A DNA stretch of 35,020 nucleotides, taken from the NCBI GenBank assembly GCA_024697405.1, contig JAILFU010000131.1:1-35020 (forward strand), given 5' to 3'. This document shows positions 1 to 6,638 of the stretch, piece by piece (the first letter of the stretch is position 1; the number at the start of each line of letters is the position of its first letter). The notes beneath the pieces were generated by a model. That model was not told the DNA's origin. It ran no database searches and saw only the letters and a program-made list of their open reading frames with translations. Made by a program: the position numbers and the translations under genes. The DNA comes from Prevotella sp. (GTDB taxonomy: Bacteria; Bacteroidota; Bacteroidia; Bacteroidales; Bacteroidaceae).

Positions 1-16
1 CTTTATCCCTGTCAGG

Positions 17-110
17 TTAATCTTCTCCTTCTTACAACGAAGGTAAGAAGATTAATCCGATTAAGCAAATATTTTTACTATGTTTTGCTTATGCGTGGCT
101 CACGCCACGC
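17..110. other. Cluster of three hairpins at the window edge
   Basis: Three inverted repeats lie in a row. The first pairs 17-26 with 46-55 (10 bp) and continues inward with CCTTC (27-31) against GAAGG (39-43). The second pairs AAGCAAA (63-69) with TTTGCTT (84-90). The third is GCGTGGC-TCAC-GCCACGC (93-110), a perfect 7-bp stem with a 4-nt loop. They could be the terminator region of a gene lying outside the window, or intergenic repeats. No gene is supported from 1 to 538. Confidence 0.5.
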
Positions 111-140
111 AATCTCGCTGCAAACGTAGAGAAACTTGAA

Positions 141-535
141 TTTCTTATCTATTTCAGATTTCAGCGGCCAATCCGCGATTCTATTTGGATTACTATGATT
201 CCAAAGCGCGTAGCGAATCTGTGAAATCAAGATAAAATCTGTGAAATAGCGACAACCATGCGCAGCAAAAATCTGTGTAATCTGCGTAATCTGTGGTAAA
301 AAAGGACAACGATATAGCAGTTGACTTGGACGAAACACTCCGCAAGGCCTTCCCCTCCCATCAAGGGGAGGGGAAGGGGTGGGGTCTGTAATATCCTGTC
401 AGCGAATATCCTGTCAGCGAAGAAGATACTGACCCCACCCCTATCCCCTCCCCTACAAGGGAGGGGAAGGGCTGCGCACAATGGGTAAACTGCTATATCA
501 TTGCCTAAAAAAGAACTAGTGAAACTTGAAAAACC
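141..535. repeat. Dispersed intergenic repeat, copy 1, split by a MITE-like element
   Basis: The left part (141-303) contains the run ATTTCAGCGGCCAA, several 'AATCTGTG'-type words and ends in CTGTGGTAAAA. The right part resumes at about 506 with AGAACTAG and GAAACTTGAA. The same order is found uninterrupted at about 2985-3190. Short open frames here spell peptides such as 'LPQITQI', which are repeat translations rather than genes. The rest of 1-538 holds no convincing coding sequence. Confidence 0.8.
304..505. mobile_element. MITE-like element, copy a (202 bp)
   Basis: The termini are imperfect inverted repeats of about 18 bp: GG(A)CAACGATATAGCAGTT at 304-322 and its complement at 487-505. 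Flanking A-rich 7-bp sequences match (TAAAAAA at 297-303 and 506-512), consistent with a target-site duplication. The interior has nested G/C-rich inverted repeats (CCCCTCCC/GGGAGGGG) and a short direct repeat of 'ATATCCTGTCAGCGA' at about 390-420. It has no coding capacity. Two relatives occur in the window (11724-11832 and 26212-26438). The transposase family that would move it is not known from this sequence. Confidence 0.8.
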
Positions 536-538
536 TAT

Positions 539-1387
539 TTACGAAATGACCGTGCCGCCCTGGCCCCCAATGGCCTTGGCGCTGGTGATGACGACACGCC
601 TGACGCCGGCATTAATGGCGGCCAGCGCGTTGTCAATCTTTGGCAGCATGCCGCCACTGATGGTGCCGTCGGCCTTCAACCGCTGATAGTCATCGCGGGT
701 GATGCTGGCGATGACCGACGAGTCATCGTCAGGGGCGGCCAGCACGCCGGGCTTCTCGAAGGCGAAGACCAGCGTCACGTCATAGCCCTCGGCGGCCATC
801 GCCTTGGCCGTTTCCGAAGCCATCGTGTCGGCATTGGTGTTCAGTATGTTCCCCTGTCCGTCGTGGGTGAGCGGAGCAATGACCGGAATAAGTCCGGCAT
901 CGATGAAATGGGCGATTTTCGCTCCGTTGGCCTGCTTCACATCGCCCACGAAGCCAAAGTCGACAGTGACGGGCGAAGGCTGGTTGGCAACGACGACAGG
1001 AGGCCGTTTGGCCGAGCGGATGATGTCGGCATCGACGCCGGTCAGACCGACGGCGTCGGCTCCCAGCGCTTGCAGTGAAGCGACGACATGCTTGTTCACC
1101 AGTCCGCCGTAGACCATAGTCACCACTTCCAGCATCGCCGCATCCGTGATGCGACGGCCCTCTACCATCTTTGTTTCTATGCCTAGCTGAGCTGCCACTT
1201 TCGTGGCTCTCCTACCACCGCCGTGCACCAGAATCTTTGCGCCATCTATACCGATGAAATCGGCCAAAAGCTGTTTCAATTGGGCTTCATCCTCGACCAC
1301 GGCACCGCCAACTTTCACGATGGTAAGTTTTCTCCCTTTTCTTGCTTCCGTCCTCTCAGGATGGGCGGGTTGTTTTTCTTTTGTCAT
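539..1387 (-). CDS. argB: Acetylglutamate kinase (ArgB), or N-succinylglutamate kinase
   Basis: This is a cytoplasmic amino-acid kinase of 282 residues that phosphorylates the gamma-carboxylate of N-acylated glutamate in arginine synthesis. The nucleotide-binding 'VKVGG' is at residues 25-29 and the substrate-loop 'HGGG' at 55-58. The 'GGMLPKID' segment and the C-terminal 'GGQGGTVIS' are also typical of the family. The first 20 residues are a charged extension, and no internal Met offers a better start. Some Bacteroidota use N-succinyl rather than N-acetyl intermediates, so the true acyl group is uncertain. The gene is divergent from the formyltransferase gene, and a TAnnTTTG-like box on the minus strand lies at 1421-1428. 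It stands alone, without other arg genes in view. Confidence 0.92.
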   Translation of the reverse strand: MTKEKQPAHPERTEARKGRKLTIVKVGGAVVEDEAQLKQLLADFIGIDGAKILVHGGGRRATKVAAQLGIETKMVEGRRITDAAMLEVVTMVYGGLVNKHVVASLQALGADAVGLTGVDADIIRSAKRPPVVVANQPSPVTVDFGFVGDVKQANGAKIAHFIDAGLIPVIAPLTHDGQGNILNTNADTMASETAKAMAAEGYDVTLVFAFEKPGVLAAPDDDSSVIASITRDDYQRLKADGTISGGMLPKIDNALAAINAGVRRVVITSAKAIGGQGGTVIS

Positions 1388-1447
1388 AAGATTGTTGTTT
1401 AACTTTCGTCATACCGTCGGCAAAGGTACAACAAATCTTTGAAAAAA

Positions 1448-1479
1448 TTTGCTGGTTAGCAAAATAATTACTACTTTTG
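1448..1479 (+). promoter_or_regulatory. Bacteroidota-type promoter of the AICAR transformylase gene
   Basis: TTTG (1448-1451), a 20-bp spacer and TACTTTTG (1472-1479) match the Bacteroidota housekeeping sigma consensus. The start codon follows 28 bp downstream at 1508, giving a short leader. Confidence 0.75.
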
Positions 1480-1507
1480 CGGTCAAAAGTTTAAAAACAG
1501 CAAGACA

Positions 1508-2698
1508 ATGAAAGAATTAGCACTGAAGTACGGATGTAATCCGAACCAGAAGCCGTCGCGTGTCTTCATGGCCGACGGCACAGAGTTGCCCCTCGAAGTG
1601 TTGAACGGCCGTCCGGGTTATATCAACCTGCTGGATGCCCTGAACTCCTGGCAGCTGGTACGCGAACTGCGTCAGGCCACCGGCCTGCCCGCCGCTGCCT
1701 CGTTCAAGCACGTCAGCCCTGCCGGTGCTGCCGTGGGCCTGCCGCTGAGCGACACGCTGAAGCACATTTATTTCGTGGCCGACATCCCCGGTCTGGATGA
1801 CTCACCCATCGCCTGTGCCTACGCACGCGCCCGTGGCGCCGACCGTATGTCGAGCTATGGCGATTTCATCGCACTGAGCGACACCTGCGACAAGACCACC
1901 GCTCTCATCATCAAGCGCGAGGTGAGCGACGGCGTCATCGCTCCGGGCTATACCGACGAGGCCATGGAAATTCTGCGCGAGAAGCGCAAGGGTACATACA
2001 ATGTCATCCGGATAGACCCCGCCTACCGCCCCGACCCTATCGAGCGCAAGCAGGTCTTCGGCGTGACCTTCGAGCAGGGCCGCAATGAGATACGGCTCGA
2101 CGACCCCACCCTCCTGGAGAATATTCCCACGCAGAACAAGACCTTCACGCCCGAAGCGCGCCGCGACCTGATGATAGCCCTCATCACGCTGAAGTACACG
2201 CAGTCGAACTCTGTCTGCTACGTGAAGGACGGACAGGCCATCGGCATCGGTGCCGGACAGCAGAGCCGCATTCACTGCACCCGCCTGGCTGGTCAGAAGG
2301 CCGACATCTGGTGGCTGCGACAGCATCCGAAGGTGCTCAGCCTGCCCTTCAAGGAAGGCATCCGCCGTGCCGACCGCGATAACACCATCGATGTCTATAT
2401 CTCAGAGGACGAGCACGACGACGTGCTGCGCGACGGTGCATGGCAGCAGTTCTTCACCGAGCAGCCCGCTGTGCTCACACTGGAGGAGAAGAAGGAATGG
2501 ATAGCCAAGAATACGAAGGTGGCACTGGGCAGCGATGCTTTCTTCCCCTTCGGCGACAACATTGAGCGGGCACATAAGAGCGGCGTGGAGTACATTGCAC
2601 AGGCTGGCGGAAGCGTTCGCGACGACCATGTCATCATGACCTGCGACAAATACGGCATCGCCATGGCCTTCACGGGCGTGCGCCTGTTCCATCACTAA
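1508..2698 (+). CDS. Stand-alone phosphoribosylaminoimidazolecarboxamide (AICAR) formyltransferase
   Basis: The 396-residue protein corresponds to the transformylase half of PurH and transfers a formyl group from 10-formyl-THF to AICAR in purine synthesis. The N-terminal IMP cyclohydrolase (MGS-like) domain of bifunctional PurH (about 510 aa) is absent. The catalytic Lys-His pair is visible as K67-H68 in 'SFKHVSPAGAAVG'. 'SNSVCYVKDGQAIGIGAGQQSR' and 'GSDAFFPFGDNI' are the usual cofactor and substrate segments, given here as family landmarks. The protein starts directly at 'MKELALKYGCNPNQKPS', so it is not an N-terminal truncation of an annotated longer frame, and it has its own promoter. Single-domain homologues are known beside a full purH in related genomes. 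Whether this strain also carries full purH cannot be seen here. Confidence 0.9.
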   Translation: MKELALKYGCNPNQKPSRVFMADGTELPLEVLNGRPGYINLLDALNSWQLVRELRQATGLPAAASFKHVSPAGAAVGLPLSDTLKHIYFVADIPGLDDSPIACAYARARGADRMSSYGDFIALSDTCDKTTALIIKREVSDGVIAPGYTDEAMEILREKRKGTYNVIRIDPAYRPDPIERKQVFGVTFEQGRNEIRLDDPTLLENIPTQNKTFTPEARRDLMIALITLKYTQSNSVCYVKDGQAIGIGAGQQSRIHCTRLAGQKADIWWLRQHPKVLSLPFKEGIRRADRDNTIDVYISEDEHDDVLRDGAWQQFFTEQPAVLTLEEKKEWIAKNTKVALGSDAFFPFGDNIERAHKSGVEYIAQAGGSVRDDHVIMTCDKYGIAMAFTGVRLFHH

Positions 2699-2732
2699 AA
2701 ATGAAGAATGAAGAATTTGCTGCCGCGACGAT

Positions 2733-2933
2733 ATGAGTAAAGAAGACGATTTCCAAAGTATTCTGGAGAATGGCATTTCCTTCGGCAGGGGCGGCGAGCG
2801 CCGCAACCCCAACGAAGGAAAGGTGAAGACCAAGGCCAAGAAGAAGCAGTATGTCACCGGTGCCCACGGCAGCGGCTCGGCCCGCCAGAAAGCAAAATAC
2901 CGCGAACAGCGGGCCAACCGCCGTCACAAATAA
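2733..2933 (+). CDS. Small basic protein of unknown function (66 aa)
   Basis: This short frame starts 34 bp after the AICAR transformylase stop and probably shares its transcript. The N-terminal third is acidic and polar ('MSKEDDFQSILENG'). The rest is strongly basic (KTKAKKK, then a Lys/Arg-rich end 'YREQRANRRHK'), as in small nucleic-acid-binding or ribosome-associated proteins, but no family is recognised. There is no clear Shine-Dalgarno sequence, which is common in this phylum. It ends just before the dispersed repeat at 2985. It could also be a chance frame. Confidence 0.5.
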   Translation: MSKEDDFQSILENGISFGRGGERRNPNEGKVKTKAKKKQYVTGAHGSGSARQKAKYREQRANRRHK

Positions 2934-2984
2934 GGGGCTGACACTCAATATTGCCTTTTCTGAAACAACGAATGAAGAATGAAA

Positions 2985-3190
2985 ACGACCACAGATTGCA
3001 CAGATTTCAAGGATTTTCTTTCGATTTCAGCGGCCAAGCCGCGATTCTATTTGGATGACACAGATTCCATGCGGCGCAGCTAATCTGTGAAATCAAGATG
3101 AAATCTGTGAAATAGCGACAACCATGCGCAGCAAAAATCTGTGAAATCTGTGTAATCTGTGGTAAAATAGAACTAGAGAAACTTGAATTC
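2985..3190. repeat. Dispersed intergenic repeat, copy 2 (uninterrupted)
   Basis: It contains the same ordered blocks as copy 1: ATTTCAGCGGCCAA, GCCGCGATTCTATTTGGAT, GAAATAGCGACAACCATGCG and CTGTGGTAAAATAGAACTAG. Here the junction between GGTAAAA and AGAACTAG is unbroken, so this copy is the empty site for the MITE-like insertion in copy 1. It fills the gap ahead of the HTH-like gene at 3225. Confidence 0.8.
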
Positions 3191-3224
3191 ATAATTGAAG
3201 TATAGCCTTGAGCTGAGATAAACC

Positions 3225-4133
3225 ATGAGTGAGAAACTGAATGCCCTTAAAGAAGCCATCGAAGCGAAGATGGGCCAGAAGTTGCTGTCGAACAAAGACT
3301 TCATCAGTCTGGCCGATCGTATCTTCGACGAGCAGCACGTCCAAATCAGTCCTACCACCTTGAAGCGCATCTGGGGCTATATCTCGGAAGACGTCACTCC
3401 CCGCATATACACCCTCGACATTCTGGCCCGTTTTGTCGGCGCTGCCGACTGGAACGACTTCATCAAGGCCCACGGACAGCATGAAGAGCCAAACCCTTCC
3501 ACCCCCAACGCCACAGAAACCGTAGTCACCACCGGTTCCAGCACCAAGAAAAGCCTCATCGGAAAGACCTTTTTTACTCTTGCCGCCCTCATGGCAGTTG
3601 CAGCCTTTCTATTTCTTATCTTCCGGCCACATCTATCCAGCGAAGAACCTTCCGATGCCAATCCCCGCATTTTGAAGAAAGGACAGGTCTTCGCCACCTA
3701 CGATGACTTCCATCCCCTATTCGGCATCACCGCAAAAGACTACCGCCACTATCAGGCCGTTCCCGGCGAAGACGAAATCTTCGTCTGGGCACCGCAATAC
3801 CATAATCCCTATTACCATAACGACGGCAACCGCGACAGCCTTATGCCCACCATCACCGAGTACTGGACACCCGCGAAGTACGACAACGAAGATGCAGAGG
3901 AAGTGAAGGCCAAAGCTGTTCAGGTGCAGAAAGAGGCCTACTATCGCATCTTGGGAAAGAACGAGTTGCGCATCGTCTTCATGAAAGACCTTTTCGACTC
4001 CACCTATGTCTTCCTCGGCGCCTACCGTCTTTCCCTTCATCTGTCCGACACCACCAAGGTGGTCTGGATCCGTGCCGTCGACCATTGCGACCTCGACAAT
4101 ATCTCCTCGCTCAACAATTACAAAAACTACTAA
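3225..4133 (+). CDS. Membrane-anchored HTH-like protein, unknown function
   Basis: A 302-residue protein in three parts. Residues 1-85 form a small helical domain ('LLSNKDFISLADRIFDEQ', 'ISPTTLKRIWGYI') of the kind often annotated as DNA-binding in Bacteroidales. A Ser/Thr-rich linker follows (about 87-108). One membrane span is at about 114-133 ('FFTLAALMAVAAFLFLIF'). The remaining 165 residues would lie in the periplasm and carry no signature I recognise. The layout suggests an inner-membrane sensor/regulator with a cytoplasmic DNA-binding head, but that is inference. It is monocistronic, with a dispersed repeat upstream and a strong promoter for the next unit starting about 80 bp downstream. 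A start at 3225 fits the conserved N-terminal helix. Confidence 0.7.
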   Translation: MSEKLNALKEAIEAKMGQKLLSNKDFISLADRIFDEQHVQISPTTLKRIWGYISEDVTPRIYTLDILARFVGAADWNDFIKAHGQHEEPNPSTPNATETVVTTGSSTKKSLIGKTFFTLAALMAVAAFLFLIFRPHLSSEEPSDANPRILKKGQVFATYDDFHPLFGITAKDYRHYQAVPGEDEIFVWAPQYHNPYYHNDGNRDSLMPTITEYWTPAKYDNEDAEEVKAKAVQVQKEAYYRILGKNELRIVFMKDLFDSTYVFLGAYRLSLHLSDTTKVVWIRAVDHCDLDNISSLNNYKNY

Positions 4134-4215
4134 AAATCCCCGATTTCATCGGTACTTTTCGTGGGCTCATAAAAGAAGGACAAAAATGGACAAGCAAATG
4201 GACAACCTTTTTTGA

Positions 4216-4245
4216 TTGTCTTTTTCCCTTTTTTTCATAATTTTG
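4216..4245 (+). promoter_or_regulatory. Strong promoter of the structured RNA / BspA unit
   Basis: TTG (4216-4218), a 19-bp spacer and TAATTTTG (4238-4245) match the Bacteroidota consensus. The predicted start site, near 4252, is only about 9 nt before the left strand of the closing stem of the RNA at 4261. A second -7-like box, TATCTTTG (4300-4307), lies inside the RNA without a well-spaced -33 element. Confidence 0.7.
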
Positions 4246-4260
4246 CACACGTAACAAAAA

Positions 4261-4498
4261 AAATCAGCCCACTATGAAGCAAGTTTCAAAAAAAATGCTT
4301 ATCTTTGCAGCGTCAACGTGATTCGTCACGCGGTCGCTATGCGAGGAGCAGCAAGCAGCGTTCCACTGGTAAACCTGGAAAACTTACCTCAGTGATAAGG
4401 AACAAAGTTTGAGAAGCGCTTCTCCTATGACGAATAGCTGTACCCTGCTCCCTACTACGGCAGGCGTATCAGCATAACGTATAGGTGTGGGCTGATTT
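4261..4498 (+). ncRNA. Closed, multi-hairpin RNA element ahead of the BspA operon
   Basis: The ends are perfectly complementary over 12 bp: AAATCAGCCCAC (4261-4272) with GTGGGCTGATTT (4487-4498). Inside are AAGCA/TGCTT (4277-4281 with 4296-4300); CGTGA-TTCG-TCACG with a UUCG loop (4317-4330); TCGC-TAT-GCGA (4334-4344); an interrupted 13-bp stem of GTTCC, ACTG and GTAA (4360-4372) with TTAC, CAGT and GGAAC (4384-4403); the palindrome GAGAAGCGCTTCTC (4411-4424); CTAT/ATAG (4425-4437); and GCTGTA/TACGGC (4437-4461). A U-rich tract (about 4501-4511) follows the closing stem. It may be an independent small RNA or a 5' leader regulating the adhesin operon. I see no signature of RNase P, tmRNA, SRP or 6S RNA, but cannot exclude a divergent 6S RNA. 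The gap 4134-4598 contains no ORF worth calling. Confidence 0.6.
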
Positions 4499-4598
4499 CA
4501 TTCTTTTTTATCACAGGTAATTCCAGGACCTTCCAGTAGAAGAATGCTGAGAGGCCCGCACCGCTTATGATTAACAACAAAAAAATAAAACTATTATT

Positions 4599-6605
4599 AT
4601 GAAAATCAAACAACTACTTTTGTGCTTATTCACCCTATTGGGGGGAATAACAGCCCAAGCTTATGACGCTTGTATTGATGGTATTTATTTTACCTTCTCG
4701 GGGACAGAAGCCACGGTGACTTATGGAACAAGTACCTCCAATAGTTATTCTGGTGATATTGTTATCCCCCAATCAGTTTCATACAATGGAACGACATATA
4801 GTGTGACGATTATCGGCGACCATGCGTTCTATCGGTGCTCCGGCCTGACGAGCGTGACCATCCCTAACTCAGTGACGAGCATCGGCGACTGGGCGTTCCG
4901 TGGCTGCTCCGGCCTGATGAGCGTGACCATCCCGAACTCAGTGACAAGCATCGGCTACCGTGCGTTCTATTACTGCTCCAGCCTGACGAGCGTCAACATC
5001 CCGAACTCAGTGACGAGCATCGGCGACCGTGCGTTCTCTTACTGCTCCAGCCTGACGAGCATTTCAGTAGCATCTGGCAATACAAAATACGATTCCCGCA
5101 ATAATTGTAATGCCATTATAGAGACGTCATCTAACACCTTGATTGCAGGATGCAAGAATACCACCATCCCGAACTCAGTGACGAGCATCGGCAAATATGC
5201 GTTCTATGGCTGCTCCGGCCTGACGAGCATCACCATCCCGAACTCAGTGACCAGCATCGGCGAAAGTGCGTTCAATGGCTGCTCCGGCCTGACGAGCGTG
5301 ACCATCCCGAATTCAGTGACGAGCATCGGTCAATATGCGTTCTGTGACTGCTCCGGCCTGACGAGCGTTACCATCCCGAATTCAGTGACGAGCATCGGCG
5401 ACTATGCGTTCGAGGGCTGCTCCGGCCTGACGAGCGTGACCATCCCGAACTCAGTGACGAGCATCGGCGACGGTGCGTTCTCATATTGCTCCAGCCTGAC
5501 GAGCGTGACCATCCCAAACTCAGTGACGAGCATCGGCGACTGGGCGTTCTATTACTGCTCCGGCCTGACGAGCGTGACCATCCCGAACTCAGTGACGAGC
5601 ATCGGCATATATGCGTTCTTTAACTGCTCCAGCCTGACGAGCGTGACCATCCCGAACTCAGTGACGAGCATCGGCGGCTATGCGTTCTTTAACTGCTCCA
5701 GCCTGACGAATTTGAAAGTAGATTTGGAAACACCACTTTCTATTGATGATGAGACCTTCTCCAACCGCTCCAATGCCACACTTTATGTTCCTGCCGGCAG
5801 CAAGTCCGCTTATCAAAATGCCTCATATTGGAGTGATTTCAAATATATCATTGAGTTTATTGATGGTGATGTGAATAGCGACGGCGAAACGGATGTACTT
5901 GACGTGGTGGACATCGCCCGCTATGTGGTGGGAACGCCTGCCGAGTCATTCGTTCCGATTCTGGCAGATATCAACAACAGCGGAGAGGTGAACATCGCCG
6001 ATGCTGTATGTCTGGTGAACGAGATTGCCGGCGACCAGGACTTCTCCAGGGCAATGCATGCTCCAAACAGGGTAACTGCTGGCGAAGAGACACTTGCTCT
6101 GAGTGCCAACGGTGAGAACGGCCTGTCGCTGGCCCTCCAGAACATGCGTGAGTACACGGCCTTCCAGTTCGACCTCTATGTGCCAGAGGGAACAGACGTG
6201 ACACGGATGCTGCTCAATGCCGAGCGCAAGCAGAAGCATCAGCTATTATATAATAAGGTGGAGGAAGGCCACTGGCGCATTGCCGCCCTGTCGACCTCGA
6301 ACCGCACGTTCCTGGGCAGCGACGGCGAGCTGTTGGCTATCACCCTCGATGCCCTTACCGGGGAAGAGATTGCCATACGTAACATCCTCTTCTTCGATGC
6401 TGCAGGCAACAGCTATCAGTTCGATGACCTATACCTGAGTGGAACAACCATGATTCAATCAATGGACAACGGACCATGGACAATGGACAATTCCTCAACG
6501 GTCTATGACCTGCAAGGCCGCAAAATCGTCAATGGCAAATCGTCAAATCATCAATTGTCCAGGGGTATTTATATTGTAGATGGCAAAAAAGTCCTGGTGA
6601 AATAA
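4599..6605 (+). CDS. BspA-type LRR surface protein with dockerin-like, cohesin-like and T9SS tail domains
   Basis: A 668-residue secreted protein. A signal peptide (1-21, ending 'ITAQA') is followed by twelve LRR_5/BspA repeats of 23 residues ('[19 protein letters not shown]' type; about 68-385). One irregular loop with '[18 protein letters not shown]' interrupts them, and a cap ends in '[16 protein letters not shown]'. A dockerin-like module with two Ca-binding loops follows (about 422-480), then a cohesin-like beta-sandwich (about 490-615; '[10 protein letters not shown]'). The C-terminus is a T9SS type A sorting tail ('[10 protein letters not shown]', '[13 protein letters not shown]'; about 631-668), so the protein should be exported by T9SS and attached to the cell surface. 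BspA proteins are known adhesins. Short dispersed repeats sit inside the tail (6460-6492 and 6524-6560). The gene is followed after 33 bp by a second adhesin gene, probably in the same operon. Confidence 0.9.
   Translation: MKIKQLLLCLFTLLGGITAQAYDACIDGIYFTFSGTEATVTYGTSTSNSYSGDIVIPQSVSYNGTTYSVTIIGDHAFYRCSGLTSVTIPNSVTSIGDWAFRGCSGLMSVTIPNSVTSIGYRAFYYCSSLTSVNIPNSVTSIGDRAFSYCSSLTSISVASGNTKYDSRNNCNAIIETSSNTLIAGCKNTTIPNSVTSIGKYAFYGCSGLTSITIPNSVTSIGESAFNGCSGLTSVTIPNSVTSIGQYAFCDCSGLTSVTIPNSVTSIGDYAFEGCSGLTSVTIPNSVTSIGDGAFSYCSSLTSVTIPNSVTSIGDWAFYYCSGLTSVTIPNSVTSIGIYAFFNCSSLTSVTIPNSVTSIGGYAFFNCSSLTNLKVDLETPLSIDDETFSNRSNATLYVPAGSKSAYQNASYWSDFKYIIEFIDGDVNSDGETDVLDVVDIARYVVGTPAESFVPILADINNSGEVNIADAVCLVNEIAGDQDFSRAMHAPNRVTAGEETLALSANGENGLSLALQNMREYTAFQFDLYVPEGTDVTRMLLNAERKQKHQLLYNKVEEGHWRIAALSTSNRTFLGSDGELLAITLDALTGEEIAIRNILFFDAAGNSYQFDDLYLSGTTMIQSMDNGPWTMDNSSTVYDLQGRKIVNGKSSNHQLSRGIYIVDGKKVLVK
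4805..5710 (+). repeat. 69-bp coding tandem repeats of the BspA LRR array
   Basis: Twelve units with a period of 69 bp are nearly identical in DNA (shared core 'ACCATCCCGAACTCAGTGAC'), with one non-repeat insertion at about 5062-5160. Differences cluster in four codons per unit: the two before GCGTTC and the two after it. The same core reappears once in the neighbouring gene at about 7854-7920. The uniformity implies recent duplication or gene conversion, with change concentrated on one face of the solenoid. Confidence 0.9.
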
Positions 6606-6638
6606 AGCTACTATTTGACAACTAAAAAGAAACAAGAT

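Noticed and set aside
78..481. Small proteins on the minus strand in the first 500 bp
   Set aside because: The frames lie wholly inside dispersed repeats and the MITE-like element and have repeat-derived translations.
4261..4498. Terminal inverted repeats of a transposon
   Set aside because: The 12-bp inverted ends could suggest a MITE, but no target duplication flanks them, and the promoter placement plus many internal stems fit an RNA better.
5150..5347. Alternative-frame small ORF in the LRR array
   Set aside because: It is a by-product of the 69-bp repeats, which stay open in more than one frame.
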